Shown: positions 1 to 9,899 of the stretch, in pieces
Layout: every line of letters begins with the position of its first letter
Position numbering within the stretch: the stretch's first letter is position 1
From: Hydractinia symbiolongicarpus
Lineage: Eukaryota > Cnidaria > Hydrozoa > Anthoathecata > Hydractiniidae
DNA length: 64,000 bases
Direction: 5' to 3'
Assembly (NCBI RefSeq): GCF_029227915.1
Contig: NC_079887.1
Span: 25,605,650 to 25,669,649 of the forward strand
Position numbers and translations under genes: made by a program
The notes under the pieces: model-generated
Databases searched by the model: none
What the model was told of the DNA's origin: nothing
What the model saw: only the letters and a program-made list of their open reading frames with translations

Positions 1-1169
1 TTGTAAACATTCGACTATACGGGACAAGCCCCGGATTTAAGGAAATCGTGGTATTTCGTTTGCCGGCGATTAAACCTCTTTCATTAAGCGTCTCATTAAA
101 AATGAAAACATTTTTGGAAACTACAAGTCTCATTTGTTCTGTTGGTGCAGAAATAATTTGAAAAATTGTTCCGGAAATCAGTTTACTCCCTGGGTACTTT
201 CTTTGGATACATTCAACTATACGGGCCAAGCCCGGGATTTACAGGAACTCGCGGGTTTTCGTTTGTCGGCGATTAAACTTCTTTTATTCAGCGTCTCATC
301 AAAAATGAAAACACTTCTGAAAACTACAAGTCTCATGCGTTTTAGTGATGACAAAATAATTTAAAAAATCGTTTGGGAAATGAGTTTACTCCCTGGGTAC
401 TTTCTTTGTATACTTTTGACTATACGGGCCAAGCCCGGGATTTAGGGAAATCGTGGTATTTCGTTTGCCGGCGATTAAACCTCTTTCATTAAGCGTCTCA
501 TTAAAAATGAAAACATTTTTGGAAACTACAAGTCTCATTCGTTATAGTGGTGCAGAAATAACTTGAAATATCGTTCGGGAAATCAGTTTACTCCCTGGGT
601 ACTTTCTTTAGATACATTCAACTATACGGGCCAAGCCCGGGATTTACGGGAAATCGCGGTTTTTCGTTTGCCGGCGATTAAACTTCTTTTATTCAGCGTC
701 TCATCCAAAATGAAAACACTTTTGAAAACTACAAGTCTCATGCGTTTTAGTGGTGACAAAATAAACTAAAAAATCGTTTGGGAAATGAGTTTACTCCCTG
801 GGTACTTTCTTTGTATACTTTTGACTATACGGGCCAAGCCCGGGATTTACAGGAAATGGTGGGTTTTCGTTTGCCGGCGATTAAACTTCTTTTATTCAGC
901 GTCTCATCAAAAATAAAAACATTTTTGAAAACTACAAGCCTTATGCGTTTTAGTGGTGAAAAAATAATTTAAAAAATCGTTCTGGAAATGAGTTTACTCC
1001 CTGGGAACTTTCTTTGTATCCATTCGACTATACGGGCCAAGCCCGGGATTTCCGGGAAATCGCGGGTTTTCGTTTGTCTGCGATTAAACCTCTTTCATTA
1101 AGCGTCTCATCAAAAATGAAAACAATTTTGAAAACTACAAGTCTCATTCGTTCTAGTGGTGCAGAAATA

Positions 1170-2387
1170 ATTTGAAAAATCGTTCGGGAAATTAGTTTAC
1201 TCCCTGGGTACTTTCTTTAGATACATTCAACTATACGGGCCAAGCCTGGGATTTACGGGAAACCGCGGGTTTTTGTTTGCCGGCGATTAAACTCCTTTTA
1301 TTCAGCGTCTTATCAAAAATGAAAACATTTTTGAAAACTACAAGTCTCATGCGTTTTAGTGGTGAAAAGATAATTTAAAAAATCGTTCTAGAAATGAGTT
1401 TACTCACAGGGTACTTTCTTTGTAAACATTCGACTATACGGGACAAGCCCGGGATTTAAGGAAATCGTGGTATTTCGTTTGCCGGCGATTAAACCTCTTT
1501 CATTAAGCGTCTCATTAAAAATGAAAACATTTTTGGAAACTACAAGTCTCATTCGTTATAGTGGTGCAGAAATGATTTGAAAAATCGTTCGGGAAATCAG
1601 TTTACTCCCTGGGTACCTTCTTTATATACATTCAACTATACGGGCCAAGCCCGGGATTTACGGGAAATCGCGGTTTTTTGTTTGCCGGCGAATAAGCTTC
1701 TTTTATTCAGCGTCTCATCAAAAATGAAAACATTTTTGAAAACTACAAGTCTCATTTGTTCTAGTGGTGCAGAAATAATTTGAAAAATCGTTCGGGAAAT
1801 TAGTTTACTCCCTGGGTACTTTTTTTAGATACATTCAACTATACGGGCCAAGCCTGGGATTTACGGGAAACCGCGGGTTTTTGTTTGCCGGCGATTAAAC
1901 TCCTTTTATTCAGCGTCTCATCAAAAATGAAAACATTTTTGAAAACTACAAGTCTCATGCGTTTTAGTGGTGAAAAGATAATTTAAAAAATCGTTCTAGA
2001 AATGAGTTTACTCACAGGGTACTTTCTTTGTAAACATTCGACTATACGGGACAAGCCCGGGATTTAAGGAAATCGTGGTATTTCGTTTGCCGGCGATTAA
2101 ACCTCTTTCATTAAGCGTCTCATTAAAAATGAAAACATTTTTGGAAACTACAAGTCTCATTCGTTATAGTGGTGCAGAAATGATTTGAAAAATCGTTCGG
2201 GAAATCAGTTTACTCCCTGGGTACCTTCTTTATATACATTCAACTATACGGGCCAAGCCCGGGATTTACGGGAAATCGCGGTTTTTTGTTTGCCGGCGAA
2301 TAAGCTTCTTTTATTCAGCGTGTCATCAAAAATGAAAACATTTTTGAAAACTACAAGTCTCATTTGTTCTAGTGGTGCAGAAATAAT
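1170..2387 (+). repeat. Trimeric higher-order repeat, two tandem copies of 608 bp
   Basis: The three-monomer order is GGAAATTAG...AAACCGCGGG unit, GGGACAAG-class unit, GCGAATAAGC-class unit. It occurs at about 1170-1778 and again at about 1779-2387. The GCGAATAAGC units start at 1577 and 2185, 608 bp apart, and differ by very few bases (for example GCGTCTC versus GCGTGTC near 2319). The same trimer reappears at about 2794-3401 and 4620-5227, so it is a basic building block of the left end. Confidence 0.8.
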
Positions 2388-2654
2388 TTGAAAAATCGTT
2401 CGGGAAATGAGTTTACTCACAGGGTACTTTCTTTGTATACATTCGACTATACGGGCCAAGCCCGTGATTTACGGGAAATCGCGGGTTTTCATTTGCCGGC
2501 GATTAAACCCCTTTCATTAAGCGTCTCATCAAAAATGAAAACATTTGTGAAAACTACAAGTCTCATGCGTTTTAGTGGAGAAAAAATAATTTAAAAAATC
2601 GTTCGGGAAATGAGTTTACTCCCTGGGTACTTTCTTTGTATCCATTCGACTATA

Positions 2655-2667
2655 CGGGCCAAGCCCG
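2655..2667. other. Dyad 1 in monomer core (CGGGC / GCCCG)
   Basis: A perfect 5-bp inverted repeat: CGGGC at 2655-2659 and GCCCG at 2663-2667, around a CAA spacer. It recurs in most monomers of the left domain, including the CCCGTG class. The GGGACAAG class weakens it. The GGCCGAGTCC class of the right domain breaks it in DNA, leaving only a G-U pair if transcribed. Confidence 0.75.
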
Positions 2668-2688
2668 GGATTTACGGGAAATCGCGGG
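2656..2688 (+). other. Four phased GGG tracts, possible G-quadruplex
   Basis: GGG occurs at 2656-2658, 2667-2669, 2676-2678 and 2686-2688, each preceded by C. The intervening loops are 8, 6 and 7 nt, so this is a G-quadruplex candidate only under a slightly relaxed loop rule. The CGGG starts are 11, 9 and 10 bp apart, close to one helical turn. Monomer classes differ: CCCGTG and CCCAGG units lose tract 2, TTTAAGGAAATC units reduce tract 3 to GG, and CGCAGG units lose tract 4. Structure formation is inference. Confidence 0.55.
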
Positions 2689-2707
2689 TTTTCGTTTGTC
2701 GGCGATT
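2680..2707. other. Dyad 2 in monomer core (AATCGC / GCGATT)
   Basis: A perfect 6-bp inverted repeat: AATCGC at 2680-2685 and GCGATT at 2702-2707, separated by 16 nt. In units with GCCGGCG the stem can extend by two GG/CC pairs past one mismatch. The common AATCGT variant turns one pair into a G-U/T-G mismatch. The right arm is nearly invariant across classes, except in AAATAAGC units (GCGAATAAGC). Confidence 0.6.
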
Positions 2708-2731
2708 AAACCTCTTTCATTAAACGTCTCA

Positions 2732-2753
2732 TCAAAAATGAAAACATTTTTGA
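2732..2753. other. Dyad 3 in AT-rich half (9-bp arms, AAAA spacer)
   Basis: Arms TCAAAAATG (2732-2740) and CATTTTTGA (2745-2753) are perfect reverse complements around AAAA (2741-2744). The dyad is present in units of every domain of the array. Units with CATTAAAAATG and TTTTTGGAAAC shorten it to 7 bp. Units with ACACTTTTGA or ACATTTCTGA carry one arm mismatch. Confidence 0.8.
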
Positions 2754-5700
2754 AAACTACAAGTCTCATTCGTTCTAGTGGTGCAGAAATAATTTGAAAA
2801 ATCGTTCGGGAAATTAGTTTACTCCCTGGGTACTTTCTTTAGATACATTCAACTATACGGGCCAAGCCCGGGATTTACGGGAAACCGCGGGTTTTTGTTT
2901 GCCGGCGATTAAACTCCTTTTATTCAGCGTCTCATCAAAAATGAAAACATTTTTGAAAACTACAAGTCTCATGCGTTTTAGTGGTGAAAAGATAATTTAA
3001 AAAATCGTTCTAGAAATGAGTTTACTCACAGGGTACTTTCTTTGTAAACATTCGACTATACGGGACAAGCCCGGGATTTAAGGAAATCGTGGTATTTCAT
3101 TTGCCGGCGATTAAACCTCTTTCATTAAGCGTCTCATTAAAAATGAAAACATTTTTGGAAACTACAAGTCTCATTCGTTATAGTGGTACCGAAATGATTT
3201 GAAAAATCGTTCGGGAAATCAGTTTACTCCCTGGGTACCTTCTTTATATACATTCAACTATACGGGCCAAGCCCGGGATTTACGGGAAATCGCGGGTTTT
3301 TGTTTGCCGGCGAATAAGCTTCTTTTATTCAGCGTCTCATCAAAAATGAAAACATTTTTGAAAACTACAAGTCTCATTTGTTCTAGTGGTGCAGAAATAG
3401 TTTGAAAAATAGTTCGGGAAATCAGTTTACTCCCTGGGTACTTTCTTTAGATACATTCAACTATACGGGCCAAGCCCGGGATTTACGGGAAATCGTGGGT
3501 TTTCGTTTGCCGGCGATTAAACTTCTTTTATTCAGTGTCTCATCAAAAATGAAAACATATTTGAAAACTACAAGTCTTATGCGTTTTAGTGGTGAAAAAA
3601 TAATTTAAAAAATCGTTCTGGAAATGAGTTTACTCACAGGGTACTTTCTTTGTATACATTCGACTATACGGGCCAAGCCCGTGATTTACGGGAAATCGCG
3701 GGTTTTCATTTGCCGGCGATTAAACCCCTTTCATTAAGCGTCTCATCAAAAATGATAACATTTGTGAAAACTACAAGTCTCATGCGTTTTAGTGGAGAAA
3801 AAATAATTTAAAAAATCGTTCGGGAAATGAGTTTACTCCCTGGGTACTTTCTTTGTATCCATTCGACTATACGGGCCAAGCCCGGGATTTACGGGAAATC
3901 GCGGGTTTTCGTTTGTCGGCGATTAAACCTCTTTCATTAAGCGTCTCATCAAAAATGAAAACATTTTTGAAAACTACAAGTCTCATTCGTTCTAGTGGTG
4001 CAGAAATAATTTGAAAAATCGTTCGGGAAATTAGTTTACTCCCTGGGTACTTTCTTTAGATACATTCAACTATACGGGCCAAGTCCGGGATTTACGGGAA
4101 ACCGCGGGTTTTTGTTTGCCGGCGATTAAACTCCTTTTATTCAGCGTCTCATCAAAAATGAAAACATTTTTGAAAACTACAAGTCTCATGCGTTTTAGTG
4201 GTGAAAAGATAACTTAAAAAATCGTTCGGGAAATGAGTTTACTCACAGGGTACTTTCTTTGTATACATTCGACTATACGGGCCAAGCCCGTGATTTACGG
4301 GAAATCGCGGGTTTTCATTTGCCGGCGATTAAACCCCTTTCATTAAGCGTCTCATCAAAAATGAAAACATTTGTGAAAACTACAAGTCTCATGCGTTTTA
4401 GTGGAGAAAAAATAATTTAAAAAATCGTTCGGGAAATGAGTTTACTCCCTGGGTACTTTCTTTGTATCCATTCGACTATACGGGCCAAGCCCGGGATTTA
4501 CGGGAAATCGCGGGTTTTCGTTTGTCGGCGATTAAACCTCTTTCATTAAACGTCTCATCAAAAATGAAAACTTTTTTGAAAACTACAATTCTCATTCGTT
4601 CTAGTGGTGCAGAAATAATTTGAAAAATCGTTCGGGAAATTAGTTTACTCCCTGGGTACTTTCTTTAGATACATTCAACTATACGGGCCAAGCCCGGGAT
4701 TTACGGGAAACCGCGGGTTTTTGTTTGCCGGCGATTAAACTCCTTTTATTCAGCGTCTCATCAAAAATGAAAACATTTTTGAAAACTACAAGTCTCATGC
4801 GTTTTAGTGGTGAAAAGATAATTTAAAAAATCGTTCTAGAAATGAGTTTACTCACAGGGTACTTTCTTTGTAAACATTCGACTATACGGGACAAGCCCGG
4901 GATTTAAGGAAATCGTGGTATTTCGTTTGCCGGCGATTAAACCTCTTTCATTAAGCGTCTCATTAAAAATGAAAACATTTTTGGAAACTACAAGTCTCAT
5001 TCGTTATAGTGGTGCCGAAATGATTTGAAAAATCGTTCGGGAAATCAGTTTACTCCCTGGGTACCTTCTTTATATACATTCAACTATACGGGCCAAGCCC
5101 GGGATTTACGGGAAATCGCGGGTTTTTGTTTGCCGGCGAATAAGCTTCTTTTATTCAGCGTCTCATCAAAAATGAAAACATTTTTGAAAACTACAAGTCT
5201 CATTTGTTCTAGTGGTGCAGAAATAGTTTGAAAAATAGTTCGGGAAATCAGTTTACTCCCTGGGTACTTTCTTTAGATACATTCAACTATACGGGCCAAG
5301 CCCGGGATTTACGGGAACTCGCGGGTTTTCGTTTGTCGGCGATTAAACTTCTTTTATTCAGCGTCTCATCAAAAATGAAAACACTTCTGAAAACTACAAG
5401 TCTCATTCGTTTTAGTGGTGACAAAATAATTTAAAAAATCGTTTGGGAAATGAGTTTACTCCCTGGGTACTTTCTTTGTATACTTTTGACTATACGGGCC
5501 AAGCCCGGGATTTACGGGAAATCGTGGGTTTTCGTTTGCCGGCGATTAAACTTCTTTTATTCAGTGTCTCATCAAAAATGAAAACATTTTTGAAAACTAC
5601 AAGTCTTATGCGTTTTAGTGGTGAAAAAATAATTTAAAAAATCGTTCTGGAAATGAGTTTACTCACAGGGTACTTTCTTTGTATACATTCGACTATACGG

Positions 5701-6242
5701 GCCAAGCCCGTGATTTACGGGAAATCGCGGGTTTTCATTTGCCGGCGATTAAACCCCTTTCATTAAGCGTCTCATCAAAAATGATAACATTTGTGAAAAC
5801 TACAAGTCTCATGCGTTTTAGTGGAGAAAAAATAATTTAAAAAATCGTTCGGGAAATGAGTTTACTCCCTGGGTACTTTCTTTGTATCCATTCGACTATA
5901 CGGGCCAAGCCCGGGATTTACGGGAAATCGCGGGTTTTCGTTTGTCGGCGATTAAACCTCTTTCATTAAGCGTCTCATCAAAAATGAAAACATTTTTGAA
6001 AACTACAAGTCTCATTCGTTCTAGTGGTGCAGAAATAATTTGAAAAATCGTTCGGGAAATTAGTTTACTCCCTGGGTACTTTCTTTAGATACATTCAACT
6101 ATACGGGCCAAGTTCGGGATTTACGGGAAACCGCGGGTTTTTGTTTGCCGGCGATTAAACTCCTTTTATTCAGCGTCTCATCAAAAATGAAAACATTTTT
6201 GAAAACTACAAGTCTCATGCGTTTTAGTGGTGAAAAGATAAC

Positions 6243-6444
6243 TTAAAAAATCGTTCTAGAAATGAGTTTACTCACGGGGTACTTTCTTTGTAAACATTCG
6301 ACTATACGGGACAAGCCCGGGATTTAAGGAAATCGTGGTATTTCGTTTGCCGGCGATTAAACCTCTTTCATTAAGCGTCTCATTAAAAATGAAAACATTT
6401 TTGGAAACTACAAGTTTCATTTGTTCTAGTGGTGCAGAAATAAT
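6243..6444 (+). repeat. Hybrid monomer from a one-unit deletion
   Basis: The unit begins as the GGGACAAG class (TTTAAGGAAATCGTGG, TTTTTGGAAAC) but ends as the GCGAATAAGC class (AAGTTTCATTTGTTCTAG). In the sister block the two classes are separate neighbours (about 11922-12325). The switch lies between 6405 and 6415 in ACTACAAG, so one whole monomer was removed by an exchange in register. Confidence 0.8.
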
Positions 6445-8681
6445 TTGAAAAATCGTTCGGGAAATCAGTTTACTCCCTGGGTACTTTCTTTAGATACATT
6501 CAACTATACGGGCCAAGCCGGGGATTTACGGGAACTCGCGGGCTTTCGTTTGTCGGCGATTAAACTTCTTTTATTCAGCGTCTCATCAAAAATGAAAACA
6601 TTTTTGGAAACTACAAGTCTCATTCGTTATAGTGGTGGAGAAATAATTTGAAAAATCGTTCGGGAAATCAGTTTACTTCCTGGGTACCTTCTTTATATAC
6701 ATTCAACTATACGGCCAAGCCCGGGATTTACGGGAAATCGCGGGTTTTTGTTTGCCGGCGAATAAGCTTCTTTTATTCAGCGTCTCATCAAAAATGAAAA
6801 CATTTTTGAAAACTACAAGTTTCATTTGTTCTAGTGGTGCAGAAATAATTTGAAAAATCGTTCGGGAAATCAGTTTACTCCCTGGGTACTTTCTTTAGAT
6901 ACATTCAACTATACGGGCCAAGCCCGGGATTTACGGGAACTCGCGGGCTTTCGTTTGCCGGCGATTAAACTTCTTTTATTCAGCGTCTCATCAAAAATGA
7001 AAACATTTTTGGAAACTACAAGTCTCATTCGTTATAGTGGTGGAGAAATAATTTGAAAAATCGTTCGGGAAATCAGTTTACTTCCTGGGTACCTTCTTTA
7101 TATACATTCAACTATACGGGCCAAGCCCGGGATTTACGGGAAATCGCGGGTTTTCGTTTGTCGGCGATTAAACTTCTTTTATTCAGCGTCTCATCAAAAA
7201 TGAAAACACTTCTGAAAACTACAAGTCTCATTCGTTTTAGTGGTGACAAAATAATTTAAAAAATCGTTTGGGAAATGAGTTTACTCCCTGGGTACTTTCT
7301 TTGTATACTTTTGACTATACGGGCCAAGCCCGGGATTTACGGGAAATCGTGGGTTTTCGTTTGCCGGCGATTAAACTTCTTTTATTCAGCGTCTCATCAA
7401 AAATGAAAACATTTTTGAAAACTACAAGTCTTATGCGTTTTAGTGGTGAAAAAATAATTTAAAAAATCGTTCTGGAAATGAGTTTACTCACAGGGTACTT
7501 TCTTTGTATACATTCGACTATACGGGCCAAGCCCGTGATTTACGGGAAATCGAGGGTTTTCATTTGCCGGCGATTAAACCCCTTTCATTAAGCGTCTCAT
7601 CAAAAATGAAAACATTTGTGAAAACTACAAGTCTGATGCGTTTTAGTGGAGAAAAAATAATTTAAAAAATCGTTCGGGAAATTAGTTTACTCCCTGGGTA
7701 CTTTCTTTAGATACATTCAACTATACGGGCCAAGCCTGGGATTTACGGGAAACCGCGGGTTTTTGTTTGCCGGCGATTAAACCTCTTTCATTAAGCGTCT
7801 CATTAAAAATGAAAACATTTTTGGAAACTACAAGTCTCATTCGTTATAGTGGTGCAGAAATGATTTGAAAAATCATTCGGGAAATCAGTTTACTCCCTGG
7901 GTACCTTCTTTATATACATTCAACTATACGGGCCAAGCCCGGGATTTACGGGAAATCGCGGGTTTTTGTTTGCCGGCGAATAAGCTTCTTTTATTCAGCG
8001 TCTCATCAAAAATGTAAACATTTTTGAAAACTACAAGTCTCATTTGTTCTAGTGGTGCAGAAATAATTTGAAAAATCGTTCGGGAAATCAGTTTACTCCC
8101 TGGGTACTTTCTTTAGATACATTCAACTATACGGGCCAAGCCCGGGATTTACGGGAACTCGCGGGTTTTCGTTTGTCGGCGATTAAACTTCTTTTATTCA
8201 GCGTCTCATCAAAAATGAAAACATTTTTGGAAACTACAAGTCTCATTCGTTATAGTGGTGCAGAAATAATTTGAAAAATCGTTCGGGAAATCAGTTTACT
8301 TCCTGGGTACCTTCTTTATATACATTCAACTATACGGGCCAAGCCCGGGATTTACGGGAAATCGCGGGGTTCGTTTGTCGGCGATTAAACTTCTTTTATT
8401 CAGCGTCTCATCAAAAATGAAAACACTTCTGAAAACTACAAGTCTCATTCGTTTTAGTGGTGACAAAATAATTTAAAAAATCGTTTGGGAAATGAGTTTA
8501 CTCCCTGGGTACTTTCTTTGTATACTTTTGACTATACGGGCCAAGCCCGGGATTTACGGGAAATCGTGGGTTTTCGTTTGCCGGCGATTAAACTTCTTTT
8601 ATTCAGCGTCTCATCAAAAATGAAAACATTTTTAAAAACTACAAGTCTTATGCGTTTTAGTGGTGAAAAAATAATTTAAGA

Positions 8682-9493
8682 AATCGTTCTGGAAATGAGT
8701 TTACTCACAGGGTACTTTCTTTGTATACATTCGACTATACGGGCCAAGCCCGTGATTTACCGGAAATCGCGGGTTTTCATTTGCCGGCGATTAAACCCCT
8801 TTCATTAAGCGTCTCATCAAAAATGAAAACATTTTTGAAAACTACAAGTCTCATGCGTTTTAGTGGAGAAAAAATAATTTGAAAAATCGTTCGGGAAATG
8901 AGTTTACTCCCTGGGTACTTTCTTTGTATACTTTTGACTATACGGGCCAAGCCCAGGATTTACGGGAAATCGTGGGTTTTCGTTTGCCGGCGATTAAACT
9001 TCTTTTATTCAGCGTCTCATCAAAAATGAAAACATTTTTGAAAACTACAAGTCTTATGCGTTTTAGTGGTGAAAAAATAATTTAAAAAATCGTTCTGGAA
9101 ATGAGTTTACTCACAGGGTTCTTTCTTTGTATACATTCGACTATACGGGCCAAGCCCGTGATTTAATGGAAATCGCGGGTTTTCATTTGCCGGCGATTAA
9201 ACCCCTTTTATTAAGCGTCTCATCAAAAATGAAAACATTTTTGAAAACTACAAGTCTCATGCGTTTTAGTGGAGAAAAAATAATTTGAAAAATCGTTCGG
9301 GAAATGAGTTTACTCCCTGGGTACTTTCTTTGTATACTTTTGACTATACGGGCCAAGCCCAGGATTTACGGGAAATCGTGGGTTTTCGTTTGCCGGCGAT
9401 TAAACTTCTTTTATTCAGCGTCTCATCAAAAATAAAAACATTTTTGAAAACTATAAGTCTTATGCGTTTTAGTGGTGAAAAAATAATTTAAAA
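8682..9493 (+). repeat. 406-bp dimer, two copies
   Basis: A CCCGTG/TTTTCATTTG unit alternates with a TATACTTTTGAC unit carrying CCCAGGATTT. Equivalent points are at 8879 and 9285, 406 bp apart. The second copy carries its own changes, such as AAAAATAAAAAC and CTATAAGTC. Confidence 0.75.
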
Positions 9494-9899
9494 AATCGTT
9501 CTGGAAATGAGTTTACTCACAGGGTACTTTCTTTGTATACATTCGACTATACGAGCCAAGCCCGTGATTTACGGAAAATCGCGGGTTTTCATTTGCCGGC
9601 GATTAAACCCCTTTCATTAAGTGTCTCATCAAAAATGAAAACATTTTTAAAAACTACAAGTCTCATGAGTTTTAGTGGAGAAAAAATAATTTAAAAAATC
9701 GTTCGGGAAATGAGTTTACTCCCTGGGTACTTTCTTTGTATACTTTTGACTATACGGGCCAAGCCCGGGATTTACGGGAAATCGTGGGTTTTCGTTTGCC
9801 GGCGATTAAACTTCTTTTATTCAGTGTCTCATCAAAAATGAAAACATTTTTGAAAACTACAAGTCTTATGCGTTTTAGTGGTGAAAAAATAATTTAAAA

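Larger units (their letters stand above)
2591..2793 (+). repeat. Reference satellite monomer (203 bp)
   Basis: A representative unit used here to place internal landmarks. It runs from the TTTAA junction to the next TTTGA junction. The first 60 bp are mixed composition (TTCGGGAAATGAG, CTCCCTGGGTAC, CTTTCTTTGTAT). Positions 2647-2707 are a CpG-rich, GC-rich core. Positions 2708-2793 are AT-rich, with A and T tracts and two GTCTCAT-like heptamers. The next-door CCCGTG-class unit at 2388-2590 contains 12 CpG dinucleotides by direct count. A length of 203 bp is compatible with one nucleosome plus linker, a known trait of many centromeric satellites, but phasing is not shown here. Confidence 0.9.
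2388..5230 (+). repeat. Nine-monomer repeat, 1826 bp offset
   Basis: Monomers at 3199 and 3402 recur at 5025 and 5228 (offset 1826 bp, nine units). The shared class order includes the TATCCATTCG unit, the GGAAATTAG unit, the GGGACAAG unit and the GCGAATAAGC unit. A shared diagnostic is GAAATAGTTTGAAAAATAG at the junction of the 3402 and 5228 monomers. Boundaries are approximate. Confidence 0.65.
4220..9899 (+). repeat. Large tandem duplication of 5.7-6.1 kb, copy 1
   Basis: Matches the next block monomer by monomer. The offset is 5679 bp from about 4.2 to 6.40 kb (for example 5025 and 10704, 5443 and 11122). It is 5881 bp from about 6.41 to 9.49 kb (6445 and 12326, 7268 and 13149, 8485 and 14366, 8879 and 14760). 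The 202-bp jump is explained by one lost monomer in this copy (hybrid unit 6243-6444). Shared rare variants, such as GCGGGGTTCG at about 8366 and 14247 and AATTTAAGAAATCG at about 8676 and 14557, show common descent. Confidence 0.8.

Noticed and set aside
2655-2667. Rho-independent terminator (GC hairpin in the core).
   Set aside because: The 5-bp stem is not followed by a T run and the context is eukaryotic satellite DNA.
2655-2692. CENP-B box in the monomer core.
   Set aside because: Reading both strands against NTTCGNNNNANNCGGGN, the best placement (minus strand, around TTTCCCGTAAATCCCGG) misses three of the nine fixed positions. Not supported without a binding assay.
2655-2753. Hammerhead ribozyme on the minus strand (TTGATGAG followed downstream by CGAAAAC).
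   Set aside because: The core should read CTGATGA and GAAAC joined by a closing helix II. The bases between do not pair next to the core and CGAAAAC has an extra A.
2591-2793. RNA polymerase III promoter or tRNA-derived repeat (GTTCGGGAAAT resembling a B box).
   Set aside because: The match to GGTTCGANNCC is poor and no A box or cloverleaf is seen.
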